The notes under the pieces: model-generated
What the model saw: only the letters and a program-made list of their open reading frames with translations
The model's database searches: none
Told to the model about the DNA's origin: nothing
Translations under genes and position numbers: made by a program
Shown here: positions 24,960-33,024 of the stretch, in pieces
Layout: each line of letters begins with the position of its first letter
Position numbering within the stretch: position 1 is the stretch's first letter
Assembly (NCBI GenBank): GCA_965211995.1
Contig: OZ243040.1
Location: 1,612,001 to 1,676,000, forward strand
Direction of reading: 5' to 3'
Origin: CAYFZO01 sp965211995
GTDB taxonomy: Bacteria; Pseudomonadota; Gammaproteobacteria; Poriferisulfidales; Oxydemutatoraceae
Length of the DNA stretch: 64,000 nucleotides

Positions 24960-25143
24960 CACGGGGGCATGGGATAAAGTACGCAAAGCGGTGAAAACGG
25001 ACTTTGACGAGGCTGTCTGGGCGCATTTGCAAGGTTCCGTAAGCGCGTCTTTTGTCGCTGAAGAACAGATTGCCGTAAAAGTGATAGACGATCGGGGAAA
25101 TGAGTTGATGGTGGTTAAGAAATTAGAGCGGGTGGCAAAATGA
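24960..25143 (+). pseudogene. C-terminal remnant of a type III-like DNA methyltransferase (Mod)
   Basis: About 60 codons in one frame: GAWDKVRKAVKTDFDEAVWAH, then a segment containing EEQIAVKVIDDRGNELMVV, then a stop. From memory this resembles the C-terminus of Mod-like site-specific methyltransferases that travel with BPTD_3080-type restriction subunits. The catalytic domain is missing; upstream sequence runs directly back to suhB within about 75 bp. The remnant precedes the AAA ATPase gene by 49 bp. Confidence 0.6.
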
Positions 25144-25192
25144 AATCCTCTGAAATTACCTTCATAAATTTTATGCGTTTTGGAGAATTCCA

Positions 25193-26371
25193 ATGAAAAT
25201 TGAACGAATCATTTTAAAAAACTTTCGCGCCTTGCATGACGTTGATTTACACGATATTCCGCCACTTGCGGTTTTTACAGGCGAAAACGGTAGCGGAAAA
25301 ACTACACTTTTCCAGGTTTTCGGATTTTTGAAAGACGCATTGAAAAACAATGTCAGCACTGCTCTGCAAAAAATGGGAGGGTACAAAGAAGTTGTGACTC
25401 GCGGCCACGTGAATGAGCCGATTGTTATTGAAATTCGATTTAGAATGTTGGTTACGGAAGCAGAACGATTGGTCACCTACCGCTTGGAAATTGCCACCGA
25501 TAAAAGTGGCTCACCCGTCATACAGCGTGAGATCTTGAGATACAAACGCAGCCGTCACGGATCTCCTTTTCATTTTCTGGATTTCAGTAACGGTGAAGGG
25601 TTTGCTATTAGGAATGAAGAAGACTTTAGTAAGCAGGATAAAGACCTGACAAAGGATTATCAATCATTGGATTCATGCGACATACTCGCGATTAAGGGAT
25701 TGGGGCAATTTCAACGTTTTAAGGCGGCGAATGCTTTTCGACACTTGATTGAGAATTGGCATGTTTCAGATTTTCACATTATGGCTGCCCGCCAAAGAGT
25801 GGAAGTTGGAGTTGCTGAACACCTGTCGGAGAGCGGCGATAACCTGCCACTGGTTGTACAGCACCTATATGAGAATGACAGATCCACTTTCGATAAAATC
25901 TTGGAAAAATTCAAAACCAGAATTCCCGGCATGTCCGATGTAAGCTCCAGCATCACCGAAGATGGACATGTGTTGCTGCGTTTTCAAGATGGTGCCTTTA
26001 AAGATCCGTTCATTGCTCGCTATGTGTCGGACGGCACTATCAAGATGTTTGCTTACCTGGTATTACTGCATGATCCTAATCCGCATCCTTTTTTGTGTAT
26101 TGAAGAGCCTGAGAATCAACTGTACCCCGATTTGCTTGGCGTAATTGTTGAAGAGTTACGTGATTACGCAATGCGCGGTGGACAAGTATTTGTCTCCACG
26201 CATTCTCCTGATGCACTGAACCACGTCGAAATTGAAGAGGCATTTTTGTTACAGAACAAAAAAGGCATAACGACGATTTATCCGCTTGCCGATAACAAGG
26301 ACATCAAAGCTTTGATTGACGTGGGGGACAAATTAGGGTGGTTGTGGAGACAAGGTTTGCTGAAAGCTTAA
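25193..26371 (+). CDS. AAA family ATPase (AAA_15/AAA_21, RecF/OLD-like)
   Basis: 392 residues. Starts MKIERIILKNFRALHDVDL, the typical opening of RecF/SMC-like ATPases. Walker A is GENGSGKTT at residues 30-38, Walker B is FLCIEEPENQLYP near 300, and the switch motif VSTHSPDAL lies near 337. The ABC-like signature region carries YVSDGTIKMFAYL. A central insertion (about 90-230) probably forms a helical arm. It is followed 13 bp later by a DUF4276 protein. ATPase-plus-Toprim-like pairs of this type occur in abortive-infection systems of the AbiL/PARIS sort. Both genes are intact whereas the flanking methylase and restriction genes are ruined. Composition is AT-rich, so it is probably acquired. 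Confidence 0.88.
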   Translation: MKIERIILKNFRALHDVDLHDIPPLAVFTGENGSGKTTLFQVFGFLKDALKNNVSTALQKMGGYKEVVTRGHVNEPIVIEIRFRMLVTEAERLVTYRLEIATDKSGSPVIQREILRYKRSRHGSPFHFLDFSNGEGFAIRNEEDFSKQDKDLTKDYQSLDSCDILAIKGLGQFQRFKAANAFRHLIENWHVSDFHIMAARQRVEVGVAEHLSESGDNLPLVVQHLYENDRSTFDKILEKFKTRIPGMSDVSSSITEDGHVLLRFQDGAFKDPFIARYVSDGTIKMFAYLVLLHDPNPHPFLCIEEPENQLYPDLLGVIVEELRDYAMRGGQVFVSTHSPDALNHVEIEEAFLLQNKKGITTIYPLADNKDIKALIDVGDKLGWLWRQGLLKA

Positions 26372-26384
26372 TCGGGCGATAGAA

Positions 26385-26978
26385 ATGACCGGTAGCCTGC
26401 CAATACATCTTGTCTTTATGCTGGAGGAAGAATCTGCCAAGCATTTTCTTGAGGTAGTGTTGCCTAAAATACTGCCGCCCGTTATCTCTTATGAACTCAT
26501 CCCACATCAAGGAAAAAGCGATTTGCAAAAATCAATCCCCCGCAAACTCACAGCAAAGACAAGACCTAACAGTTTCTTTGTTATTTTGCATGACTTGGAT
26601 GCCAATCCGGATTGCATCGCTCTTAAAAATGAGTTGCGTCTGTTGTGTGCGCCGGCAAGACAACATACGCCATTGATTCGTATTATCTCTTGGGAATTAG
26701 AGGCTTGGTATTTTGGCGATCTTGATGCTGTTGAAAAAACGTTTCCCAGATTTAGGGCTGACCGACATAAGCGCAAGCCCAGATATCGGTATCCGGATCG
26801 GATTGTCAAGCCAGGCGAAATATTACAGCATATTGTAAAAGGCTTCCACAAGAGCACCGCAGCAAGAGAAGTACCGAAATATATGGATATAGATAACAAT
26901 ACATCTACCAGTTTTAATAATACAATAAGCGGCATTAAAAATTTATTGGAAACTCAGCTAAGCACACAAGGGCAATAA
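26385..26978 (+). CDS. DUF4276 family protein (Toprim-like partner of the ATPase)
   Basis: 197 residues. DUF4276 signatures are visible: an acidic N-terminal FMLEEESAKHFLEVVLPKIL (Glu14-Glu16), VILHDLDANPDC near 65, LKNELRLLC, and RIISWELEAWYFGDLDAVE near 98-117. The conserved acids could bind metal as in Toprim-type nuclease folds. The partner ATPase ends 13 bp upstream. From family knowledge, such pairs act as phage-defence toxins or effectors, but the activity here is inferred. Confidence 0.82.
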   Translation: MTGSLPIHLVFMLEEESAKHFLEVVLPKILPPVISYELIPHQGKSDLQKSIPRKLTAKTRPNSFFVILHDLDANPDCIALKNELRLLCAPARQHTPLIRIISWELEAWYFGDLDAVEKTFPRFRADRHKRKPRYRYPDRIVKPGEILQHIVKGFHKSTAAREVPKYMDIDNNTSTSFNNTISGIKNLLETQLSTQGQ

Positions 26979-26984
26979 ACAACA

Positions 26985-27664
26985 ATGCTTGAAATCGAAG
27001 TAGAAAACCCGATCATTAACTCCCCTTGCGAGGAGCCGGTTTCGCATTGGAAGATCCACAAGCACGAGCCGCCGGAAAAACCAGAGCGCCATCCTATTTA
27101 CGCGCTACCAGGAAAGGAGAATTACGCGATCAGTTTCCCGCGTGTGGAAGGGTACCGGCAGGCCATAACAAGCCGCCTTATCTGCGACATGGAAAGGATC
27201 CCGCCGCTGTCTATGGATACCGAAAAAATCCCGCCGGAAGTCGAAATGAAGGCGGCATTGCAAAACAACCAGGGTCGTCCTTCGCTGTGATAAAAAGCCA
27301 CATCAACGCCGTCGTGCCGGATACCAAACGGCTCGAGCAATCAGCCGCTTATCGCATAGACAGGCACCCCCAGGTTTCGGCGTTTGCCAAAAACGAAGGA
27401 ATGGGCTTCGGCATTCCCTATCTGCACAACGGCGAGACACATGACTATATGCCAGATTTTCTGATCCGTCTGCAACACGACGAAAAGCGCCACCTCATCT
27501 TGGAAACCAAAGGCTATGATCCCCTGAAAGACATCAAAAGGAGCGCCGCCGAGCGCTGGGTCGCCGCCGTCAACGCCGACGGCAGTCACGGGCGCTGGCA
27601 ATACTGCATGGCTTCCAAAGCCGATGAAATCAGCGACGCTATAAACGAAGCCGTTGCCGTTTGA
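26985..27664 (+). pseudogene. Collapsed restriction/helicase subunit (BPTD_3080/Res-like)
   Basis: Several in-order fragments of one large protein. First, LEIEVENPIINSPCEEP and HWKIH from the N-terminus. Then, in the same frame, ISFPRVEGYRQAI and KIPPEVEMKAALQNNQGRPSL, which I recall lying hundreds of residues further on. Then, after a frame change near 27285, a C-terminal piece: VIKSHINAVVPDTKRLEQSAAY, FGIPYLHNGETHDYMPDFL, LILETKGYDPLKD, AVNADGSHGRWQY. The helicase motifs between them are missing. The last part keeps the PD-(D/E)xK-like acids. The gene has lost most of its length by internal deletions and cannot make a normal restriction subunit. Confidence 0.75.
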
Positions 27665-27674
27665 CAATACCCGG

Positions 27675-28787
27675 ATGACAACCGACCCGCGCGACAATCC
27701 GGTGATGCGCCGCTGCCTGCAGAAAGTGGCGACCGGTCCCGAATACAGCAAGAATCTGAGCTTCGAGGAAGCCCGCGAGGGCGGCGGGGCGATGCTCGCG
27801 GGCAACGCCGACCCGGTGCAGACCGCGGTGTTTTTGATCGCGCTCAGGATGAAGCGCGAAACCGACGAGGAAAACGCCGGCGTGCTGCAGGCGGTGCTCG
27901 ACAGCATGACCCCCGTCACCGCGCCGGTCGAGATGCTGGTGGACGTCGGCGAGCCGTACAACGGCTACACGCGGTGCCTGCCGACGTCGCCGTTTCTGCC
28001 GGCGGTGCTCGCCGCTTGCGGCGTACCCGCCGTCACGCACGGGCTTGAGACGGTCGGCCCGAAGTACGGCGCGACTGCGCGCAAGATCCTGCGTGCGGCA
28101 GGCAAGGCAACCGACATGGACGGCGAGACGGCGGCGGCGCAGTTGGGCGCGGCAGCGGGCTGGGCCTACGTTGATCAAAGCCGCTTCTGCCCCGCGCTGC
28201 ACGCGCTGGTGGGGCTCAGAAACCTAATGGTCAAACGCTCGGTGCTGAGCACGATCGAGGTGCTCGCCGGCCCGATCCGCGCGCAACGCAGCACGCATCT
28301 GCTGACGGGCTACGTGCACAAGGCGTACCCGCCGGTGTACGCGCGCCTTGCGAAACAGTCCGGCTTTGCGTCGGCGGCCATCGTGCGCGGTTCCGAAGGC
28401 GGCGTGATGGCGTCGCTGCGCCAGCCCGCCGAGATGTTCGAGTATCACGCCGCCGGTGAAGAGCGTCCGCGCAAGATTGACCCGGCGTCCGCCGGCATCA
28501 AGCGGCAGGTCAAGAACGTGCCGCTGCCGAAATCATTGCCAGCCGTCAGGGCGAGCGACGACGTCGCGGCAAAAGTGGACGCCGATGCAATCGCGGCGGC
28601 GGCGGCGCAGGCCGGTCTCGACGCTCTGCGCGGCAACGACGGCGCGGCGCGCGACAGCCTGATCTACGCGGGGGCGATCATGCTCACGCACTTGCAACGC
28701 TGCGCCTCGATGGCCGAGGCCGCCGCCGCGGTCAGGCGGACGCTCGACGACGGCGCGGCACTGGCACGCTTTAACGCCGCGGCGTGA
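27675..28787 (+). CDS. TrpD-like (YbiB/TrpD2 type) phosphoribosyltransferase-fold protein
   Basis: 370 residues from the ATG at 27675. The overall pattern resembles anthranilate phosphoribosyltransferases: an N-terminal helical domain (LSFEEAREGGGAMLAG, QTAVFLIALRMKRETDEENAGVLQA) and a C-terminal nucleoside phosphorylase fold. The glycine-rich phosphate site GTGGD expected of TrpD is replaced by VGEPYNGYTR, so a tryptophan-synthesis role is doubtful. VTHGLETVGPKYGAT and IVRGSEGGVMASLRQP correspond to other core elements. It starts 10 bp after the decayed restriction gene but has housekeeping-like GC. The small Rmf-like gene follows, and a conserved unknown faces it. Confidence 0.75.
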   Translation: MTTDPRDNPVMRRCLQKVATGPEYSKNLSFEEAREGGGAMLAGNADPVQTAVFLIALRMKRETDEENAGVLQAVLDSMTPVTAPVEMLVDVGEPYNGYTRCLPTSPFLPAVLAACGVPAVTHGLETVGPKYGATARKILRAAGKATDMDGETAAAQLGAAAGWAYVDQSRFCPALHALVGLRNLMVKRSVLSTIEVLAGPIRAQRSTHLLTGYVHKAYPPVYARLAKQSGFASAAIVRGSEGGVMASLRQPAEMFEYHAAGEERPRKIDPASAGIKRQVKNVPLPKSLPAVRASDDVAAKVDADAIAAAAAQAGLDALRGNDGAARDSLIYAGAIMLTHLQRCASMAEAAAAVRRTLDDGAALARFNAAA

Positions 28788-28881
28788 CGGGCGCGGGATT
28801 ATCCCTTATCGTCAATAGACCCGCACCGGCATTGCTGATTAAATCGGCAACCAAGAAACAATTCAACGGGAGAATTTCAGC

Positions 28882-29076
28882 ATGGATCAACTTTACCGCG
28901 ACGCAATCGCCAAAATGGAAGCAGCGTCGGTTGACCCTGACTATGTGATCGGCTGGCAGGGCGGATACCTCGGCCATCCCAAACGCGAAGAACAGCGCGC
29001 CACCGAGGCCTACACCGCGGGCTACGAAGACGGCCGCGAAAAAAACGCCGATAACTTTGAGCAATGGAAAAAGTAA
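28882..29076 (+). CDS. Small Rmf-like protein
   Basis: 64 residues. It carries GWQGGYLGHPKREEQRATEAYTAGYEDGREKNADNF, a Gly/aromatic-rich pattern similar to ribosome modulation factor and its relatives, which bind ribosomes in slow growth. This assignment is by pattern only. ATG start with a CGGGAGAATTTC ribosome-binding site. The last ~40 codons are repeated three more times immediately downstream in 153-154-bp units. Some of those copies remain open in a second frame (29057-29374), so a longer or alternative product is conceivable but not supported by a start signal. Confidence 0.7.
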   Translation: MDQLYRDAIAKMEAASVDPDYVIGWQGGYLGHPKREEQRATEAYTAGYEDGREKNADNFEQWKK

Positions 29077-29525
29077 GGCGGCTGCGTCGTTGCCCCGACT
29101 CTGTGTCCGGCAGGGCGGATACCCCGGTCATCCCAAACGCGAAAAGCAACGCGCCACCGAGGCCTGCACCGCGGGCTACGAAGACGGCCGCGAAAAAAAC
29201 GCCGATAACTTTGAGCAGTGGAAAAGTGAGGCGGCTGCGTCGTTGCCCCGACTCTGTGTCCGGCAGGGCGGATACCCCGGTCATCCCAAACGCGAAAAAC
29301 AGCGCGCCACCGAGACCTGCACCGCGGGCTACGAAGACGGCCGCGAAAAAAACGCCGATAACTTTGAGCAGTAGAAAAGTGAGGCGGCTGCGTCGTTGCC
29401 CCGACTCTGTGTCCGGCAGGGCGGATACCCCGGTCATCCCAAACGCGAAAAGCAACGCGCCACCGAGACCTGCACCGCAGGCTACGAAGACAGCCGCGAA
29501 AAAAACGCCGATAATTTCAAGAAGT
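28956..29525 (+). repeat. Four tandem 153-154-bp units made from the 3' end of the Rmf-like gene
   Basis: GCAGGGCGGATAC begins units at 28956, 29110, 29263 and 29416 (periods 154, 153, 153). Each unit repeats the codons for the GHPKRE...EDGREKNADNF part plus a joining stretch GGCGGCTGCGTCGTTGCCCC. Copies 2-4 resemble one another more than copy 1, as expected of successive unequal exchanges. The fourth unit is truncated near 29525 and runs into the 3' end of the gene on the other strand. Confidence 0.95.
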
Positions 29526-29540
29526 GGAAAAGTGAGGTCG

Positions 29541-30089
29541 CTACATCAGAGAACGCGCGGCGCGCTTTAATCCTTTGTAGATCTCGGGCGCTTCGGCGTC
29601 GAGCACATAGTCCGGGATCCATTTGCTGTCTTTCTCCCCCATCACCCGCTGCACGTGCCCGCCGAGTATGCGGCGCATACTGAAACCCGGCCCCTCGGCC
29701 GCGTCGAAATCGCAGTCCGAGTATTCATCACCGCGGCGGTTGACCAACTCCACGAACCGCTGCTCGCCGCGGTCCCCGGCGCCCACATCAACACGGTTGT
29801 CGCGCATAATCTCGGCGATACGCGCGGCGACCGCGCCGACCAGTTGCCCGCGCCGCTCGTCGTCGAGGCGCACGTGCGCCAGGCGGTCGATCAGATGCAG
29901 CGAATACGCGAGGAACTCGGCGATCGCGTCGAGGCGCTGCGCGTTCGTGCGCGTCTCAAACCCCTCGTTTTCGAGGTTGAGCAGGCTTTCGCCGGCGAGT
30001 TTCCACACGCTCATCGCGAGCGCGCCGCCAGTCTCGGCATAATGGCGCGTGCGCTCTTTGCGGTTCCATCGGGTTTTGAGTCTTGCCAT
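29541..30089 (-). CDS. Conserved hypothetical protein
   Basis: 182 residues, soluble, no signal peptide. Recognisable blocks are RHYAETGGALAMSVWKLAGESLLNLENEGFE, LDAIAEFLAYSLHLIDRLAHVRLDDE, DNRVDVGAGDRGEQRFVELVNRR and GPGFSMRRILGGHVQRVMGEKD followed by KWIPDYVLDAEAPEIY. I believe similar proteins occur in other sulfur-oxidising gammaproteobacteria, but I cannot name a family. The helical pattern with conserved His/Asp/Glu could bind metal. It converges on the Rmf-like repeat array and diverges from the S24-like gene. Confidence 0.72.
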   Translation of the reverse strand: MARLKTRWNRKERTRHYAETGGALAMSVWKLAGESLLNLENEGFETRTNAQRLDAIAEFLAYSLHLIDRLAHVRLDDERRGQLVGAVAARIAEIMRDNRVDVGAGDRGEQRFVELVNRRGDEYSDCDFDAAEGPGFSMRRILGGHVQRVMGEKDSKWIPDYVLDAEAPEIYKGLKRAARSLM

Positions 30090-30215
30090 GCGTTTTTCTC
30101 CGCGTCGCCGTCAAAGCGGCGGCGATTGCAACTCGTGCATAATAAAACCGCGCCGGAATAAAGCAATCGGGCGCGGCAAACGTCTCACCTATAATGCACG
30201 TTAGAACACCCGCCG

Positions 30216-30602
30216 ATGAACGACAAAATTGACGCTATCCCTGAAGCCGCCGACTGTTCGGCGCATGAGCCGTTCGCGTTGCGCGTACTCGGCGACAGCA
30301 TGGAGCCCGAATTTCCGGACGGCGTGATCATCATCGTTGACCCGTCGGGCGTGATCGAGACCGGCTGCTATGTTCTCGCCGAAATCGGCGACGCCGACAT
30401 CAAAAGAAGCGGGGTGGCGCAGGGCAAGACTGATACAGGCTGTATTTTCCGCCGATTCGTGATCGAGGAGCAACGTTGTTACCTGAAGCCGCTGAACCCG
30501 GGCTACGCAACGATTGAAATCACGGGCCGCGACGCGGTCAAAGGCGTGATCGTGCAGAAGGCCGGCAACCGCCGACGCGACAGAAAACACTACGCAGCGT
30601 AG
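30216..30602 (+). CDS. S24/LexA-like protein lacking a DNA-binding domain
   Basis: 128 residues covering only the peptidase-like fold of LexA/UmuD/phage repressors. The nucleophile Ser28 sits in ALRVLGDSMEPEFPDG, the family hallmark. At the position where the catalytic Lys is expected (usually VKR) the sequence reads FRRF (Arg79-Arg80), so peptidase activity is doubtful. No helix-turn-helix precedes it. A TATAAT at 30190-30195 is a possible -10. The last ~25 codons are copied three times downstream in 128-bp units. The product might bind or sense rather than cleave. Confidence 0.75.
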   Translation: MNDKIDAIPEAADCSAHEPFALRVLGDSMEPEFPDGVIIIVDPSGVIETGCYVLAEIGDADIKRSGVAQGKTDTGCIFRRFVIEEQRCYLKPLNPGYATIEITGRDAVKGVIVQKAGNRRRDRKHYAA

Positions 30603-31150
30603 GGGCGGCGCATGGCCCGGCAAACCCTCACCGTTTTATCTTCGAGCAATCTTCCGCCAACGCGGTCAAAGGCGTGATCGCGCAAAAGGCCGGCAACCGC
30701 CGACGCGACAGAAAACACTACGCAGCGTAGGGGCGGCGCATGGCCCGGCAAACCCTCACCGTTTTATCTTCGAGCAATCTTTCGCCGACGCGGTCAAAGG
30801 CGTGATCATGCAAAAGGCCGGCAGGCCGGATTCAAGTTTGGAGTGCGATGTTTGCCCATCAACCTCTTGTGTCCGCCCGCATCGTCTTCTGTATTTCCCC
30901 TACCGGCCGGACTGCGCCCGGCCGACTCCTCCTCATGGTTGGAGTGGTTTTCAGCAACCTGCTCTTCATTCCTCTTATCGCACTTCAGACTGGAAGTTGA
31001 CCAGCCGCCGACGTGACAGAAAACACTACGCAGCGCAGGGGCGGGCGCATGGCCGACAAGCCTGCCGCCGCTTTATCTTCGAACAATTTTCCGCCGATGC
31101 GGTCAAAGGCGTGATCGTGCAAAAGGCCGGCAGCCGCCGACGCGATACGG
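30531..31150 (+). repeat. Tandem 128-bp units made from the 3' end of the S24-like gene
   Basis: GACGCGGTCAAAGGCGTGATC or a close variant begins at 30531, 30659, 30787 and 31096. The first two periods are exactly 128 bp; the larger third gap is explained by an inserted ~170-bp element in unit 3. Each unit carries the final codons, the TAG stop, and GGGGCGGCGCATGGCCCGGC with following sequence. The last unit ends near 31150. Confidence 0.92.
30833..31003. mobile_element. MITE-like or IS-remnant insertion
   Basis: About 170 bp interrupts unit 3 of the S24-gene repeat. The left end ATTCAAGTTTGGAGTGCGAT and the right end ATCGCACTTCAGACTGGAAG are imperfect inverted repeats (about 15 of 19 positions pair). 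The inside has no ORF of note. The surrounding repeat resumes exactly at GCCGCCGACG. GCCG is present on both sides and may be a short target duplication. Confidence 0.6.
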
Positions 31151-31250
31151 ACACCCCCCATTACGAGTCCGCTTCTCATCACCGCCGCACAAAGTCACGC
31201 GAACTCGCCCGCGGTACGGGCCGATGCGGGATGCAATGGGGTTCGTGCGC

Positions 31251-31907
31251 TCAGAGCCCGCCGCGGTCGGCGGTTTGCCGCTCGAGTTCGGCGGCGATGA
31301 TCGCGGCTTCCACGCGCGAACGCACGTCGAGTTTTCTCAGAATGGATTTGACGTGCAGTTTGACGGTGCCGTCGGAGATACCGAGGGTGTTGGCGATCAT
31401 CTTGTTGCTCTGCCCTTCGGCCAGCAGGTGGAGGATCTCCCGCTCGCGCGGCGTGAGATTCTCGACGGGGTCGGCATCATCGAAAGGCCGGCTCGCGATG
31501 TGCGCATACGCCTCCCTCATCGCGGGAGCGACGACTTTGTTGCCGGCGATCACTTCGCGCAGCGCGGCGACAAGCCCGTCAGGCTCCATGTCCTTCAGGA
31601 AATAACCGCGCGCGCCGTTTTTCATCGCGTCCGCGAGGTCTTTCTCGTTTCTGCTGGTGGTCAGAATGATGATCGGCGCCGCGATGCCGTGCTCAATCAG
31701 GCGCCTGAGCACCTTGATCCCGTCGATGCCGGGCATCCTGACGTCGAGCAGCACCGCTTGCGGCTGAAGTTGGCGCACGAGTTCAATGCCTTTCTCGCCG
31801 TCGCCGAGCGACGCCGCGACTTCGATGCCGCGCGATTTAAGCAGGCTTTCAAGGCCCTCGCGAAACAGCGTGTGATCGTCAATGATAACGACTGCAATCT
31901 TATCCAT
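31251..31907 (-). CDS. NarL/LuxR-family response regulator
   Basis: 218 residues from the ATG at 31907. The receiver domain has the phosphoacceptor Asp55 (VLLDVRMPG), with the acidic pair in IIDDH and the conserved Lys in YFLKDM. The DNA-binding domain of the GerE/LuxR type is ENLTPREREILHLLAEGQSNKMIANTLGISDGTVKLHVKSIL near 150-190. The gene overlaps the sensor kinase by 8 bp. With dsrR upstream in the same direction, the three genes look like one operon, so it may regulate sulfur or redox genes; this is inferred from context. Confidence 0.9.
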   Translation of the reverse strand: MDKIAVVIIDDHTLFREGLESLLKSRGIEVAASLGDGEKGIELVRQLQPQAVLLDVRMPGIDGIKVLRRLIEHGIAAPIIILTTSRNEKDLADAMKNGARGYFLKDMEPDGLVAALREVIAGNKVVAPAMREAYAHIASRPFDDADPVENLTPREREILHLLAEGQSNKMIANTLGISDGTVKLHVKSILRKLDVRSRVEAAIIAAELERQTADRGGL

Positions 31908-33024
31908 GACTCGCCTCATCCGCGTTTTTGTCGCCGCCGTGGAACTTCACGAAAAAGTCGAGTGCCACGCGCACGCCCTCGTCGTGCTCGCTTTCGAAGG
32001 ACAATTCGCCGCCGATGCGCGCCGCACGATCCTTCATCGCAGTCAAGCCGATGTGCTCATCGCCGCCGTGCGAGCCGGTGTGCATACCGACGCCGTTGTC
32101 CTCGACCAGCACGCGGTAATGCCCGTCTCCGATGTCGCGCATCATCACCCGCACGAGGCTTGCGCGCGCGTGCTTTTGCACGTTGGACAGCGCCTCCTGG
32201 ATAATCTTCAACACTTGGATCTCGAACTCACGCGGCAATTCGTGCTGCGGCCACGTCTTGTGAAAAAACACTTTCGTGTCCGGGTTGTCGCCGCGGAACC
32301 GCGTTATGACTTCGTCCACCGACTGCTCGAAATCGCCGAGGCGGGAAGTCGTGTGGAAGTAACTGATCAGGTCGCGCACCTCGCGGTTCGTCGCTTCGAG
32401 CGTGTGCTCGAGTTTTTCAAGTTGCCGCCACGCCGCCGCGTCGTCGCCGTCGCGCAGGCTTTGTTCAAGCACGCGCGCCTGAAACCGCATGCCGCCGATC
32501 GTCTGCGCCAGCGAGTCGTGCAGTTCGTAGGCTATCCACGCCCGCTCTCGCATCCGCGTCTTGTCGGTCAGGTGCTCGGTGTGACGCTGCAACTGCGCGA
32601 CGCCGTAGCGCGACTGCGCCTCGAGCATGTGCGCCATCGAGTTGAGGTCATGGCATACGGCGTTGAAACTGCTGCCGTCCACCTCGGACACGCGCGACGA
32701 CAAATCGCCGGCGTGAACGTCGAGCAGCCACGCACGCAAATTCTGCGACGGCTTGACGTAGTCCAGCCATAAAAAGCGGCCGAGCACGACCAAAAAAGCG
32801 GCCGACAGCAACAGCAGCCACCCTTGCCATTCCTGCCACAACGAGCGGTCGAGCAGGTAAATAAAAACCGACAACGCCCAGATCGCGGCCAGCACCAGCA
32901 ACACGGAGGCGGCGCGGTAATGCACCAGTTGCTCGCTGAGCCGCCAGTTCAGGCTGGTTTTTGAGTGTTCTTGCAAAGACACGGGGAACCTCTCAGACAC
33001 TGCCGCAGGGAGTCGTCCGTTCAC
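31900..33024 (-). CDS. NarX-type sensor histidine kinase with minimal periplasmic part
   Basis: 374 residues. Two transmembrane helices (about 40-58 and 69-87) are separated by only about ten residues, so there is no periplasmic sensing domain. A HAMP-like linker follows. The HisKA_3 dimerisation motif AWIAYELHDSLAQTIGG contains the phosphorylated His169. The ATPase domain has EALSNVQKHARAS (N box), VEDNGVGM and HIGLTAMKDRAARIGG. The signal must be intramembrane or cytoplasmic. It overlaps dsrR by 4 bp and the response regulator by 8 bp, so all three are co-translated. Confidence 0.9.
   Translation of the reverse strand: MNGRLPAAVSERFPVSLQEHSKTSLNWRLSEQLVHYRAASVLLVLAAIWALSVFIYLLDRSLWQEWQGWLLLLSAAFLVVLGRFLWLDYVKPSQNLRAWLLDVHAGDLSSRVSEVDGSSFNAVCHDLNSMAHMLEAQSRYGVAQLQRHTEHLTDKTRMRERAWIAYELHDSLAQTIGGMRFQARVLEQSLRDGDDAAAWRQLEKLEHTLEATNREVRDLISYFHTTSRLGDFEQSVDEVITRFRGDNPDTKVFFHKTWPQHELPREFEIQVLKIIQEALSNVQKHARASLVRVMMRDIGDGHYRVLVEDNGVGMHTGSHGGDEHIGLTAMKDRAARIGGELSFESEHDEGVRVALDFFVKFHGGDKNADEASHG

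Noticed and set aside
28956..29525. CRISPR array
   Set aside because: Units are 153 bp, derived from coding sequence, with no short repeats separated by unique spacers and no cas genes in the window.
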